From: Lactobacillus sp. MRS-253-APC-2B
GTDB lineage: Bacteria; Bacillota; Bacilli; Lactobacillales; Lactobacillaceae
Direction: 5' to 3'
Length of the DNA: 64,000 nt
NCBI RefSeq assembly: GCF_012843675.1
Contig: NZ_JABAFO010000002.1
Span: 124,001 to 188,000 of the forward strand
Under the pieces are notes generated by a model, which worked only from the letters and a program-made list of their open reading frames with translations, was not told the origin of the DNA and made no database searches. Shown here one piece after another: positions 43,833-53,016 of this stretch (the stretch's first letter is position 1; each line of letters opens with the position of its first letter). The translations under genes and the position numbers were made by a program.

Positions 43833-44720
43833 ATGATAAATTCAGTACTTGGCAAAGTCGTCGATGCCGTAATGATCGACGAAAACGACCATGATTATTT
43901 CGTACAGCCTGCGCGCAACGGTCAAACCTATCGCCTGCCCAAGGATGAAAGCCCTCAAGTTCTGCATATTGGTGGTTCCGTTCGCGGCTTTGTCTATGAA
44001 AATGAAAATCACCAGCTGCAAATGACCTGCCAGCATATTCCAACGGTGCAAGTTGATCATTATGATTTTGGGACGGTTGTTGGTGTTCGGCGCGACTTGG
44101 GCGTCTTTGTCGATATTGGTCTGCCTAATAAAGACATCGTTGTTTCATTGGATGATCTGCCAAGTCTCAAGCATCTATGGCCGCAAAAAGGCGATCGCTT
44201 GATGATGGCGCTTAAGGTTGACGATAAAAATCGAATCTGGGGCCAGTTGGCAGATGAGAGCGTTTTTGAAGCCATCGCCAATCGCCCGGATCCCCGGATG
44301 AAAAACAAGGACGTTAAGGCAACTGTCTATCGCTTGAAGATGGCAGGAACGTTTGTGATTACAGATGACTACTGCCTGGGCTTCATTCACCCAAGCGAGC
44401 GTGATCAAGAGCCTAGATTAGGTCAGCGAATCTCGGCACGAGTAATCGGTCTATCAAGTCATGGCAGTCTTAATCTTTCGTTAAAGCCGCGTGCCTACCA
44501 GGCAATCGGCGAAGATGCTCAGATGCTTTTGGAGATGCTGCGTCGCACGCCTGACCATACGCTGCCGTTTACTGACAAGAGTGATCCCGAGGCAATTCGG
44601 CAAGAGTTTGGCATCAGCAAGGGCCAGTTCAAACGCGCGGTTGGTCATCTCTTGAAGGCAAGAATGGTCAGCATGGTCAATGGCAAGCTGATTTTAATTA
44701 AGGATCCAGATGATAAATAA
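43833..44720 (+). CDS. cvfB: S1 RNA-binding protein, CvfB/YitL family
   Basis: 295 residues. Tandem S1-like OB domains (about 5-65, 70-140 with FGTVVGVRRDLGVFVDIGLPNKD, and 150-215) and a C-terminal winged helix (LPFTDKSDPEAIRQEFGISKGQFKRAVGHL). The family binds RNA and influences virulence and growth in staphylococci; role here unknown. ATG follows AAGGATG. The gene shares its last base with the xerD start (TAATG). Confidence 0.93.
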   Translation: MINSVLGKVVDAVMIDENDHDYFVQPARNGQTYRLPKDESPQVLHIGGSVRGFVYENENHQLQMTCQHIPTVQVDHYDFGTVVGVRRDLGVFVDIGLPNKDIVVSLDDLPSLKHLWPQKGDRLMMALKVDDKNRIWGQLADESVFEAIANRPDPRMKNKDVKATVYRLKMAGTFVITDDYCLGFIHPSERDQEPRLGQRISARVIGLSSHGSLNLSLKPRAYQAIGEDAQMLLEMLRRTPDHTLPFTDKSDPEAIRQEFGISKGQFKRAVGHLLKARMVSMVNGKLILIKDPDDK

Positions 44721-45631
44721 TGAGTAAAGCACCGCTGCAACCGGCTGCTGCCGACTATATCAAACAACTGAAAATCGAAAATCGGCTGGCCCAAAATACT
44801 ATCACCAGTTACCAGCGTGATCTTTTGGATGCCGTTCGCTATTTACAAGATACGCATGCTGACTGGCAAGATGTTGATCAAACGGCAGTCATGGCTTTTT
44901 TGGATCAGCTAAAACAACAGGGCGTGGCTAGAGAAACCATCAATCGTCATATCGTCAGTCTGCGTCAGCTCTATAAGTATCTGCGTCAGATGGGTCGGGT
45001 TGATGTTGACCCTTTGGCTAATTTGACGACTGCGGCTATTCCGGCTAAACAGACCCCCGTTATGTCGACCAGCCAGATTGCGGCTCTTTTAGCCGTACCA
45101 AACGTTAACAATCGAACCGGACTGCGGGATCGAGCAATTTTTGAGCTGCTGTATGCAACCGGAATGCGCGTCAACGAACTGCTGAGTCTTAAGGTAGCAG
45201 ATATTGACCTAAATGCACAGCTGGTTATGCCGCATGATCGATCAGGACGCACCAGGGTCGTGCCAATCAGTGATGAATGCACGAAATGGCTCAAGCGCTA
45301 CGCTGATGAGTCTCGTTTTAAACTGATGCGTGATGACACCGACGTTTTCTTCTTGAACAATCGGGGTCAGTCCTTGACTCGTCAAGCAATCTGGCAAAAA
45401 TTGCGCTCAGCCGGTAGCCGGGCTGAATTGGAATTGGACGTAACGCCGGATGTCTTAAGGGCCACTTTTGCCCACGAAATGCTGGTCAATGGGGCCGATC
45501 TCAGGGCCGTTCAAATAATGCTTGGTCATCAGTCGCTGAGTACGACGGAACGCTATGCACCAAGCGATGACGTTCACCTGGCTGCTCAGTATCGGCAGTA
45601 TCATCCCCAATCAATAAACGAGGTGGAATAA
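44720..45631 (+). CDS. xerD: Site-specific tyrosine recombinase XerD
   Basis: 303 residues. Catalytic residues are complete: ATGMRVNELLSL (Arg), Lys in the beta-hairpin SGRTRVVPIS, a PDVLRATFAHEML box (Arg present, the usual His replaced by Asp-Val context), LGHQSLSTTERYAP (His, Tyr). It resolves chromosome dimers at dif. The chromosomal setting cvfB-xerD-ribT-scpA matches other lactobacilli and marks it as a housekeeping recombinase rather than an element integrase. Confidence 0.92.
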   Translation: MSKAPLQPAAADYIKQLKIENRLAQNTITSYQRDLLDAVRYLQDTHADWQDVDQTAVMAFLDQLKQQGVARETINRHIVSLRQLYKYLRQMGRVDVDPLANLTTAAIPAKQTPVMSTSQIAALLAVPNVNNRTGLRDRAIFELLYATGMRVNELLSLKVADIDLNAQLVMPHDRSGRTRVVPISDECTKWLKRYADESRFKLMRDDTDVFFLNNRGQSLTRQAIWQKLRSAGSRAELELDVTPDVLRATFAHEMLVNGADLRAVQIMLGHQSLSTTERYAPSDDVHLAAQYRQYHPQSINEVE

Positions 45632-45633
45632 TT

Positions 45634-45996
45634 ATGCTGGTGCCATATCGCAAGGACTATCGTAAAATCATTCTGGGTATTTTGTCATTTATTCCCAGCC
45701 TGCATGATTATGATCGCGTGGCTGAGGAAGTGGATTGGTCACTGGGGGTCGGCAACCCGATTTATCTGTGGCAAAATGATGAGGATGGCGATTTCAGCGG
45801 TGCGGCCATTATCGAACTGGGACCAGAGTATGTTTTGATTCGCCGAATTTCGTTTCTGCCCAGCGAGCGTTCAGGCAAAAACGTCTATGCCTTTTTAACG
45901 GCGCTGCACCAAAAGTATGCCAATCGGCGCTTGATGGGAACCATGGCTACGCAGCCTTTGATTACAAATTGGGAGAAAACGAATGAAAAACAATGA
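45634..45996 (+). CDS. ribT: RibT-like GNAT family protein
   Basis: 120 residues, resembling RibT, a GNAT-fold protein found with riboflavin genes in Bacillus. Conserved start LVPYRKDYRKIILGILSFIP and the segment AAIIELGPEYVLIRRISFLP fit the family; the acetyl-CoA loop is not clear. It lies directly upstream of scpA as in Bacillus; no other rib biosynthesis gene is nearby. ATG follows GAGGTGG. Its end overlaps scpA by 14 bp. Confidence 0.78.
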   Translation: MLVPYRKDYRKIILGILSFIPSLHDYDRVAEEVDWSLGVGNPIYLWQNDEDGDFSGAAIIELGPEYVLIRRISFLPSERSGKNVYAFLTALHQKYANRRLMGTMATQPLITNWEKTNEKQ

Positions 45997-46753
45997 AAAT
46001 CAGCTGCTGCAGCACCCATACCAGCCCAACATCAAGCTTGCGGATTTTGAGGGCCCACTTGATCTATTGCTGCATTTGATTCGTCAGTCTGAAATGGATA
46101 TCTATGACATTCAGATTGCTGAGATTACGGGACAATACATGCAATATCTGCGTCAGATGCAGCAGCATCAACTAGAGGTTGCCGGTGAGTATTTCGTCAT
46201 GGCAGCAACTTTAATGGCGATTAAGAGCCAGATGCTTTTGCCTAAGCCGTCCGTACCAGAAGATGAGGAACCAATTGAAGAGGATCCACGTGAAGAGCTG
46301 GTTGAACAGCTGCTGGAATATCAGCGTTACAAACAGGCTGCTGAAAAGCTCAAGGATAAAGAGGCTTTTCGGCAAAAAGAGTTTACGCGTACAGCGATGG
46401 CGGTGCCAGCGGAATTTATTCACTCTCAAACGGCACCTGGAACAACGCTCGAACAGCTCAAAGAAGCTTTTGAGCAGGTTTTGAAACGACACCAGGCACT
46501 TGAGCCCGAAACGGCTACCGTGGCGCCAGAAAAGACGACCGTTGAAGAGCGAATTCAGTTTGTCATGCAGCGAGTCAGACAAGGAGCAGTTGCTTTTGAG
46601 GAACTGTTTGAGGATCTAAAAACGCGTGATAATCTGGTGACGACGTTTTTAGCCGTTTTAGAACTGGCCAAACATCGCCGCGTCGTTTTGCATCAAGCGG
46701 CCCGGTTTGCACCATTGATTTTGACGCCTGGAAAAATAAGTGAGGAAGATTAA
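45983..46753 (+). CDS. scpA: Segregation and condensation protein A (kleisin)
   Basis: 256 residues. Kleisin bridging the SMC dimer heads; forms the condensin complex with ScpB. N-terminal signature LADFEGPLDLLLHLIRQSEMDIYDI binds the SMC neck, middle is acidic (PSVPEDEEPIEEDPREEL), and the C-terminal winged helix contacts the SMC cap. ATG follows GGGAG inside ribT. Two bases separate it from scpB. Confidence 0.95.
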   Translation: MKNNENQLLQHPYQPNIKLADFEGPLDLLLHLIRQSEMDIYDIQIAEITGQYMQYLRQMQQHQLEVAGEYFVMAATLMAIKSQMLLPKPSVPEDEEPIEEDPREELVEQLLEYQRYKQAAEKLKDKEAFRQKEFTRTAMAVPAEFIHSQTAPGTTLEQLKEAFEQVLKRHQALEPETATVAPEKTTVEERIQFVMQRVRQGAVAFEELFEDLKTRDNLVTTFLAVLELAKHRRVVLHQAARFAPLILTPGKISEED

Positions 46754-46755
46754 GC

Positions 46756-47376
46756 TTGAACCCATTAGCTGAAATTGAAGGTCTGCTGTTTATCAGTGGC
46801 GATGAAGGCATCTCGCTAGGAGATCTGTCTAAGGTTACGGGATATTTGAAACCGGCAGTTCTGGAGATGATTGCGCAGTTAAAAGAAAAATATCAGCAAG
46901 ATGAAAACTGTGCCTTAACGCTTTTGGACAGCGACTCGGTCTATCGATTGGCAACCAAGGCCCAATTGGCCGACGTCATGCAGCACTACTTTGAAGAGCC
47001 GCTGACAACGCCGCTTACCCAAACGTTGCTGGAGGTATTGGCCATCGTTGCTTATAAGCAGCCATTGACGCGTCTTGAAATTGATGAGATTCGTGGCGTA
47101 CAAAGCTCTGGATCGCTTCAAAAGCTGACGGCGCGCGGCTTGGTTGAGACGCACGGTCGCCTGGCAGTTCCAGGACGTCCGTTTTTATATGTTACGACGC
47201 CGGCCTTTTTGGACTACTTTGGTTTGACGACATTGGATGAGCTGCCGGCTCTAGACAAAAATCTGCAGCCAGAAGACTTGGATGGCGATATCTTCTTGCG
47301 GGCACTGCAGTCGCGACAAATGAGAAAGGAAATATCAGAAAATGAAGATGGAAAGACTCCAAAAAGCAATGGCTGA
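46756..47376 (+). CDS. scpB: Segregation and condensation protein B
   Basis: 206 residues with a TTG start (46756) after GTGAGGAAG. ScpB has two winged helices; the blocks IEGLLFISGDEGISL and LLEVLAIVAYKQPLTRLEIDEIRGV are conserved. It dimerises and binds the ScpA middle region. The 3' end overlaps rluB by 35 bp. Confidence 0.95.
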   Translation: MNPLAEIEGLLFISGDEGISLGDLSKVTGYLKPAVLEMIAQLKEKYQQDENCALTLLDSDSVYRLATKAQLADVMQHYFEEPLTTPLTQTLLEVLAIVAYKQPLTRLEIDEIRGVQSSGSLQKLTARGLVETHGRLAVPGRPFLYVTTPAFLDYFGLTTLDELPALDKNLQPEDLDGDIFLRALQSRQMRKEISENEDGKTPKSNG

Positions 47377-48064
47377 GGCCGGCGTGGCCAGTCGACGGGC
47401 CTCGGAGAAACTGATTGCTCAAGGCCACGTCAAGGTCAATGGCAAGCTGGTTACTGAACTGGGCACCAAGGTCAGCTCCAGTGATCAGGTAACGGTTGAC
47501 GGCGTTCCACTAGAGCGTGAGCAGCCGGAATACTACCTGCTCAATAAGCCGCGGGGTGTTATCACGTCAGCTCATGATGAGCATGGTCGCCGCACCGTGG
47601 TCGATATTTTAAAAGACGGCGGCGTAACCTCGCGTATTTATCCGGTTGGACGACTGGATTACGATACGACGGGCGTTTTGCTGCTGACCAATGATGGCGC
47701 ACTGGCCAACAAGCTCATGCATCCTAAGTTTGAGATTGAAAAGACCTACGTTGCCAAGGTTAAGGGCTTGATTTCCAACCATGATCTGGAACAGCTGCGT
47801 CATGGCGTGATGATCGATGGTAAAAAGACCAAAGAGGCCAAACCCAAGCTGCTTAAAGTTGACAAGGAACATCGTGTCTCGGTCGTGCGGCTGACGATTC
47901 ACGAAGGCCGCTATCACCAGGTTAAAAAGATGTTTAAGGCGGTCGGTCACCCGGTTCAAAAACTGACGCGGGAAAGTGATGGCATTCTAAATCTAAAGGG
48001 ACTGCCAGGCGGTCAATGGCGTGAGCTGAAGATGGATGAGATCAATGCCTTAAAAAAACTATAA
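47342..48064 (+). CDS. rluB: Ribosomal large-subunit pseudouridine synthase B
   Basis: 240 residues. RsuA-family synthase modifying 23S rRNA. N-terminal S4 RNA-binding domain (MERLQKAMAEAGVASRRASEKLIAQG) and catalytic block YPVGRLDYDTTGVLLLTNDG with the essential Asp. ATG 47342 follows AAAGGA by 11 bases. Last gene of the cvfB-xerD-ribT-scpA-scpB-rluB run. Confidence 0.95.
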   Translation: MKMERLQKAMAEAGVASRRASEKLIAQGHVKVNGKLVTELGTKVSSSDQVTVDGVPLEREQPEYYLLNKPRGVITSAHDEHGRRTVVDILKDGGVTSRIYPVGRLDYDTTGVLLLTNDGALANKLMHPKFEIEKTYVAKVKGLISNHDLEQLRHGVMIDGKKTKEAKPKLLKVDKEHRVSVVRLTIHEGRYHQVKKMFKAVGHPVQKLTRESDGILNLKGLPGGQWRELKMDEINALKKL

Positions 48065-48072
48065 GCATCAAA

Positions 48073-48101
48073 TTGAAGAAAAAGTTTGCTTATGCTATAG
48101 T
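48073..48101 (+). promoter_or_regulatory. Promoter of the FMN riboswitch-ribU unit
   Basis: TTGAAG (48073-48078), 17 bp, TATAGT (48096-48101) with a TG one base upstream. Confidence 0.78.
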
Positions 48102-48136
48102 GTAATCGTTCATGAAATTAATTTAATAATAGGTTT

Positions 48137-48259
48137 ATCTTCAAGGCAGGGTGTGATTCCCGACCGGCGGTAAAAGCCCGCAACCCGATGACAGATTGGT
48201 TATCGGTGGAACCTGGCGTAATTCCAGGTGCCGACAGTATAGTCTGGTATATAGAAGAT
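48137..48259 (+). promoter_or_regulatory. FMN riboswitch (RFN element)
   Basis: Typical RFN order: AGGGTGTGATTCCCGACCGGCGGT, AAAGCCCGC, GATTGGTTATCGGTGGAACC, AATTCCAGGTGCCGACAGT; ATCTTC/GAAGAT close P1. FMN binding should promote the downstream terminator and reduce riboflavin uptake. Confidence 0.96.
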
Positions 48260-48283
48260 TTTCGCTTATACGAAATCAATGAC

Positions 48284-48319
48284 AGCCGCTGATGAACCGT
48301 TTTCATCAGCGGCTTTTTT
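48284..48319 (+). terminator. FMN riboswitch-controlled terminator
   Basis: AGCCGCTGATGA pairs with TCATCAGCGGCT around a 7-nt loop, followed by TTTTT. It precedes ribU by 50 bp. Confidence 0.92.
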
Positions 48320-48370
48320 CGTTGGGCGAGCAGCCCCGGAGATGACCTTCAATTTTGGGAGGTTTTAATC

Positions 48371-48946
48371 ATGACAGTTTCTCGTATCCGTATCCAGCGC
48401 CTGGCTGGGATCGCCTGCTTGAGCGCACTGGCATTTGTATTGATGATGCTGGAGTTTCCAATCGTTCCGGTTGCCGCTTATCTAAAGCTGGACTTTTCTG
48501 ACATACCCGTATTGCTGGGAACGCTGATCTATGGTCCAGTCGGCGGTATCATTATCGCAGCCATCAAGTGCTTGATTCATGCATTGGTCTACGGCTTTTC
48601 GATTGGTGAGCTGCTGGGGGTCGGCAGTGACTTTATTTCTTCTTTGGCCTTGATGCTGCCATTTGCCTGGGCAGCTAAGAAGGCCTCGCTGAAGCCGGCA
48701 CGTCGCTACTTGCTGGGAACCGTATCCGGGACGCTGGTTTTGACGGTTGTAATGTCTTTACTTAATCTGTGGGTTCTGACGCCGCTTTACATGAAGATTT
48801 GGGGCTGGAAGCCAACGATGCCGATCGCTTCTTTGGTGGCATTGGGTGTAGTACCTTTTAACCTTATCAAAGGCCTTTTGGTTGGCGGGGTCTCCTCGCT
48901 TTTGGCAATGCGCCTGTCCAATTGGCTGGCTAAGCATCAAATGTAA
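48371..48946 (+). CDS. ribU: Riboflavin ECF transporter substrate-binding protein RibU
   Basis: 191 residues, S component of an energy-coupling-factor transporter. Six hydrophobic helices; the N-terminal LACLSALAFVLMMLEFPIVP and LDFSDIPVLLGTLIYGP blocks are the RibU flavin-site signature. It binds riboflavin outside and works with a shared EcfAA'T module that is not in this window. The FMN riboswitch upstream confirms the substrate. ATG follows GGGAGG. Confidence 0.95.
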   Translation: MTVSRIRIQRLAGIACLSALAFVLMMLEFPIVPVAAYLKLDFSDIPVLLGTLIYGPVGGIIIAAIKCLIHALVYGFSIGELLGVGSDFISSLALMLPFAWAAKKASLKPARRYLLGTVSGTLVLTVVMSLLNLWVLTPLYMKIWGWKPTMPIASLVALGVVPFNLIKGLLVGGVSSLLAMRLSNWLAKHQM

Positions 48947-48955
48947 CATTAACCA

Positions 48956-49027
48956 GACGACTGCTAACGGAGGATCCAAGACCAATTTTAATTGGCATGC
49001 GGATAAGACGGTGGCAGTCTTTTTTTG
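48956..49027 (+). terminator. Multi-stem structured terminator between ribU and ypbB
   Basis: GACTGC (48959) pairs with GCAGTC (49014), ATCC with GGAT, and CCAATT with AATTGG, in a nested series, followed by seven T. It is more elaborate than a simple terminator and could be a regulated leader of ypbB-recQ. Confidence 0.7.
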
Positions 49028-49078
49028 TTTGATGAAATTTCGTAAAATCAGCATATAGTATCTTGAGGGGGTGAAACA

Positions 49079-50140
49079 ATGAAGAGCTATTTTATTGAAA
49101 TGTTGACCGATCAGCCCAGAAGAACGGCGGTCCTGCGCAATACCGTCAAAAACAAGCGGACGGTGGCAACATTGTTTTGGGCACGCGAATACGGTATTTT
49201 AAAGTGGCTGGGAGCTGCTCCGAGACTGACGGTCAATGACTTTGAACAATGGCTCGCTCAAATGACGCAGGCAGGCTTGGTCAAAGTAGATGATCAGCTG
49301 GCTTGGCTCACCCCCAATGGCATTGCTGAAAAAGAAAAATTTTTAAAGACACATTATCAGCCGCGGCTCGGTGACTGGTTTTGGCTGGGCAGAACTGATC
49401 AGCTGGCTCCGCGCGTCTTATTGGCAACGCAAGCGGTCAGTCAATTTGCCTACCACCAGAACCATTATGTTCCATTGAATCTGGCACCGGCCGAACTTTA
49501 TTTTGTCCGCCAGTGGTTTTATAAAAACCGAGTTCAAATCATCGATAATTGGGATCAGGAACTACAGCAGGCGGCTTTTAATCTGGCCAAGCTGGATGAA
49601 AGGCTGGCCAAACTGCTGGTTTTTTCCTTACCTGGTTATCAAGCAACGGGCTGGACGCTTGACCAGGCAGCTTTGGCCCTGGATGCTTCGACTGATGAGA
49701 TTATGGTTATGGAGCGCGATATCTGGCTGGGAATTGGCTATCTGGCACTCAATCAGCCTGGCAGCTTAATGAATCAATTATTGGCTGATCGCCTGCATGA
49801 AACGCCGCTTAATCATAGTGCTGCAGTAACGCTGCAAATGTTTGAGCAGGGGATGTCTATTGATCGGATCAGTCAAAAAAGGCGGCTAAAACTGGGAACG
49901 ATTCGTGAACACATCTTGGAAGCAGCGATCTTTATGCCACGTTTAATCGATCTTAAGCGTTTGATTGATCCCAAACAGGTTCGGCAACTGACTGAACGCT
50001 ATCATGGCGTACCGGCTGACTGGACGTTTATGCCACCGGTTGCTGAGCCATTAACCACAGCTGACAAAGCCCAAAATGAGCAGGCCTTTTTTGAGTATCG
50101 GCTTTTCCAGATTATCAAAGGGGGCCAAAATGATGAATGA
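49079..50140 (+). CDS. YpbB-like HTH protein of the recQ operon
   Basis: 353 residues, homologous in layout to Bacillus YpbB, which lies before the RecQ-type helicase gene. The C-terminal part holds a HTH_40 domain (VTLQMFEQGMSIDRISQKRRLKLGTIREHILEAA, about residues 255-290), a domain elsewhere fused to RecQ helicases, so it may act as the helicase's accessory module. N-terminal two-thirds are unassigned. Start follows AGGGGGTG. It overlaps recQ by 11 bp. Confidence 0.82.
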   Translation: MKSYFIEMLTDQPRRTAVLRNTVKNKRTVATLFWAREYGILKWLGAAPRLTVNDFEQWLAQMTQAGLVKVDDQLAWLTPNGIAEKEKFLKTHYQPRLGDWFWLGRTDQLAPRVLLATQAVSQFAYHQNHYVPLNLAPAELYFVRQWFYKNRVQIIDNWDQELQQAAFNLAKLDERLAKLLVFSLPGYQATGWTLDQAALALDASTDEIMVMERDIWLGIGYLALNQPGSLMNQLLADRLHETPLNHSAAVTLQMFEQGMSIDRISQKRRLKLGTIREHILEAAIFMPRLIDLKRLIDPKQVRQLTERYHGVPADWTFMPPVAEPLTTADKAQNEQAFFEYRLFQIIKGGQNDE

Positions 50141-51581
50141 AGATATACTTTATCAAACACTCAAGCAGCGATTTGGCTTTGACGAATTTCGACCTGGTCA
50201 AAAAGAGACAATTGAGGCCGTCTTAAAGCGAGAAGACGTCCTGGCAGTACTGCCAACCGGCGCGGGTAAGACGCTGCTTTATCAACTACCGGGTTATTTA
50301 ATGGCTGGCAGCGTCTTGATCGTTTCGCCGCTGATCTCTTTAATGCAGGATCAAGTTGATCGGTTGCGTCAGCGAGGTGAGCGCAGCGTTGTGATGCTGA
50401 ATGCCACATTGACTGGCCGATCAAGGCAGCAGGTCTTAAAGAATCTGCGCAGCTATCGCTTTATTTTTGCTTCACCAGAGATTTTGGCTCAGCCGCCGAT
50501 TAAACAAGCGCTAAGAAATTGTCAGATCAGTCTGTTGGTAATTGACGAAGCACACTGTATTTCACAATGGGGGCCGGATTTTCGTCCTGAGTACCTATTG
50601 CTCAAAAATATTAAAAAAGAACTGCAAAATCCACCGATCCTGTTGTTAACGGCCACGGCGACGCCACGCGTTCAAGCTGATATTTTACAAAAGATGGATC
50701 TTAATTACGAACGGGTCAAAAAAGTAATTCGTTCGGTCAATCGTCCCAACATCTTTTTGGCAGTCGATCGGGTAGCCAACGATCAAGAAAAGCGCAAGCA
50801 TCTGTCTCAGTGGCTGCATCAGCTGGGTGGTGGTGGGATCGTCTACTTTTCCAGCCGCCGCTTAGCTAATGAACTGGCTGGTGAGCTGGCAGCAGCAACT
50901 GGATTTGGGGTTGCGGCATATCACGCTGGCATCTCGGCAATCGATCGGTTTCGCATACAACAACAGTTCATGCATGGCCAGCTGCAGATTGTCTGTGCCA
51001 CCAGTGCGTTTGGGATGGGTATTGATAAGGATGATATTCGCTATGTCATTCATTATCATTTGCCGGGCAGTCTGGAAAGCTACGTTCAAGAAATTGGGCG
51101 CGCCGGCCGTAATCAAAAACCGGCGCTGGCCTTGCTGATGTACGCACCTGGTGATGAACAGATCCCAAGACAGCTTAGCCAAATTGAGCTGCCCAGTCAG
51201 ATAGTCGTTGAAAAGGTGCAAAAACATGAGCTGCCAAGTCAGGCACTGGGCCCACAGGCTGAACTGATCGAGTTTTATCTAGCGCATGGCTGGGCTTATG
51301 CAAAGCTTTACACCATGCTTAAAAAAAGAAGCCAGCTTACGGAGCGGCAGTTAGGGGCAATGCTTGACTACGTTAATGAAACACGGTGCCGGCGGGCCAA
51401 GATCATGCGTTATTTTGGTGAACGGCCGGTTGAAGAAAATGTTTGCTGTGATTGTCATCAAAATGACTGGCAGCTGAGTGACCTCAAACTACCAACTCCC
51501 CCAGCTCTAGTTATCGCTGATCAATGGGACTGGCAAAAGCAGCTGCGAATTCTGTTTGCCAAGGAATCGAAATCTGGCTAG
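50130..51581 (+). CDS. recQ: RecQ-family ATP-dependent DNA helicase (RecS-like)
   Basis: 483 residues from ATG 50130 after AAAGGGGG; the longer frame lies in ypbB. Superfamily 2: motif 0 FGFDEFRPGQ, Walker A LPTGAGKTLLYQLP, DEAH in VIDEAHCISQWGPDFR, motif III LLTATATP, motif VI QEIGRAGRNQKPA. A C-terminal zinc-binding remnant has CRRAKIMRYFGE and CCDCHQ. No HRDC domain, as in short Firmicutes RecQ/RecS proteins. Likely role in replication-fork repair with YpbB. Confidence 0.93.
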   Translation: MMNEDILYQTLKQRFGFDEFRPGQKETIEAVLKREDVLAVLPTGAGKTLLYQLPGYLMAGSVLIVSPLISLMQDQVDRLRQRGERSVVMLNATLTGRSRQQVLKNLRSYRFIFASPEILAQPPIKQALRNCQISLLVIDEAHCISQWGPDFRPEYLLLKNIKKELQNPPILLLTATATPRVQADILQKMDLNYERVKKVIRSVNRPNIFLAVDRVANDQEKRKHLSQWLHQLGGGGIVYFSSRRLANELAGELAAATGFGVAAYHAGISAIDRFRIQQQFMHGQLQIVCATSAFGMGIDKDDIRYVIHYHLPGSLESYVQEIGRAGRNQKPALALLMYAPGDEQIPRQLSQIELPSQIVVEKVQKHELPSQALGPQAELIEFYLAHGWAYAKLYTMLKKRSQLTERQLGAMLDYVNETRCRRAKIMRYFGERPVEENVCCDCHQNDWQLSDLKLPTPPALVIADQWDWQKQLRILFAKESKSG

Positions 51582-51644
51582 ACAGGCATGGCTTTTTTGC
51601 GCTACAATCGATTCAATCACTGAAATATAAAGGAGCGTTCGTTA

Positions 51645-52238
51645 ATGAGTGAACGACGTGAGGACCATCGTCAGGAGGCCGGTAAGCTTTGGGACAAGAC
51701 CTTTGAGGACAATCAAGATCTTGATGATTCCGGTCACCTGTCGCGTACGGCCCATCGTAAGCAAAGCTCGCATAATTCACGAATCACGACGATTCTGATC
51801 GTTTTAATCGTGATTTTGGCAGCAACCCCAATCATTTATTGGGTACATCATGAGCAGTCCTTCAATCATCCGCAGCAAACGGAAAAGGTTGCTCAAGCCA
51901 CATCGAGCAAGGTAAAAAAAGCGTCCAGCCACGCGAAGTCTAAAACAAAAGCTAAATCCCAGTCCAAGACAGCCTCTGCCAAGTCGCAGGCCAAAAGCAG
52001 CGAGAATGAGGCTGAGCCAACCAGCATTACCAGTACTCAGAGCAGCTCAACGTCAAGTACGGCTGCCAGTACCTCATCAACCAGTCAAAGTGGTGCTAAG
52101 TATGCCACGGTTGAATCAGGACAGGGTATCTATCGCGTGGCGGCTAATAATGGACTGACGGTTGCGGAACTGGCCAGTCTCAACAACATATCACCCAATG
52201 CACCGCTGCATCCAGGCCAGCGGCTGCGGGTCAAATAA
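51645..52238 (+). CDS. Membrane-anchored LysM protein
   Basis: 197 residues. A charged cytoplasmic N-terminus (1-45) precedes one transmembrane helix (about 47-67, ITTILIVLIVILAATPIIYW), then a Lys/Ser/Ala- and Ser/Thr-rich wall-spanning linker (about 85-150) and a C-terminal LysM domain (ATVESGQGIYRVAANNGLTV, LHPGQRLRVK). Probable peptidoglycan-binding protein; function unknown. The start follows AAAGGAGCG. Confidence 0.88.
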   Translation: MSERREDHRQEAGKLWDKTFEDNQDLDDSGHLSRTAHRKQSSHNSRITTILIVLIVILAATPIIYWVHHEQSFNHPQQTEKVAQATSSKVKKASSHAKSKTKAKSQSKTASAKSQAKSSENEAEPTSITSTQSSSTSSTAASTSSTSQSGAKYATVESGQGIYRVAANNGLTVAELASLNNISPNAPLHPGQRLRVK

Positions 52239-52257
52239 AAGGGGAATTTGAATTTTT

Positions 52258-52938
52258 ATGGAAAAAGGATTGCAAGTGGCCATTGATGGTCCAGCTTCAT
52301 CGGGCAAAAGCACGGTTGCCAAAATCATTGCCAAGCGATTTGGCTATGTTTACTGTGATACGGGTGCCATGTATCGGTCAGTAACGTGGGCGGCATTGAA
52401 AAATGGGATTGCCGTCAGTGATACCAAGGACGTTATTGAGCTGGCTCGCCAGATCAAGATTACGTTTGAACCTGGTGAGCCGGATCAGCGCGTGTTCGTT
52501 GACGGTCATGAAGTCACCAAAGACATCCGCACTGAACAAATTGCAGCCAACGTTTCGGCAGTAGCCGCGATTCCTGAGGTTCGCGAGCAAATGGTTGAAC
52601 AGCAGCGTCAAATCGCGCAGGCTGGTGGTATCGTAATGGACGGCCGTGACATTGGAACAACGGTGCTCCCTAATGCGCAGGTCAAGGTATTTTTGGTTGC
52701 CAGTGCTCATGAGCGGGCACGGCGTCGTTATGAAGAAAACCTGCAAAAAGGCTTAGCTACGCAATCATTGGCTGAACTGGAAGCAGCCATCAAGCTGCGG
52801 GATCAAAAAGATTCTACGCGCAAAGTCTCGCCGCTGACCCAGGCCAAAGATGCGATTTTAATTGATACGACGAGCTTAACGATTGATCAGGTAGTTGATG
52901 AAATCAGCGCACTGATCAAAAAAAACCAGGACAATTAA
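52258..52938 (+). CDS. cmk: Cytidylate kinase
   Basis: 226 residues. Phosphorylates CMP and dCMP. P-loop is IDGPASSGKSTVAK, CMP-binding CDTGAMYRSVTWAA and VMDGRDIGTTVLP; the lid has RDQKDSTRK. Start follows AAAGGGG. The cmk-rpsA-der order is conserved in lactobacilli. Confidence 0.96.
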   Translation: MEKGLQVAIDGPASSGKSTVAKIIAKRFGYVYCDTGAMYRSVTWAALKNGIAVSDTKDVIELARQIKITFEPGEPDQRVFVDGHEVTKDIRTEQIAANVSAVAAIPEVREQMVEQQRQIAQAGGIVMDGRDIGTTVLPNAQVKVFLVASAHERARRRYEENLQKGLATQSLAELEAAIKLRDQKDSTRKVSPLTQAKDAILIDTTSLTIDQVVDEISALIKKNQDN

Positions 52939-53016
52939 TTCTAAACACTGGTAAACTTGGTTCAACTCTAGTAAAATAGTGCCTAGAGTTGATTGTTGCA
53001 AGGAGGATTTTTTTTA

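Noticed and set aside
44720-45631. XerD as a second mobile-element integrase
   Set aside because: Its neighbours (cvfB, ribT, scpA, scpB, rluB) are the conserved chromosomal setting and no element genes accompany it.
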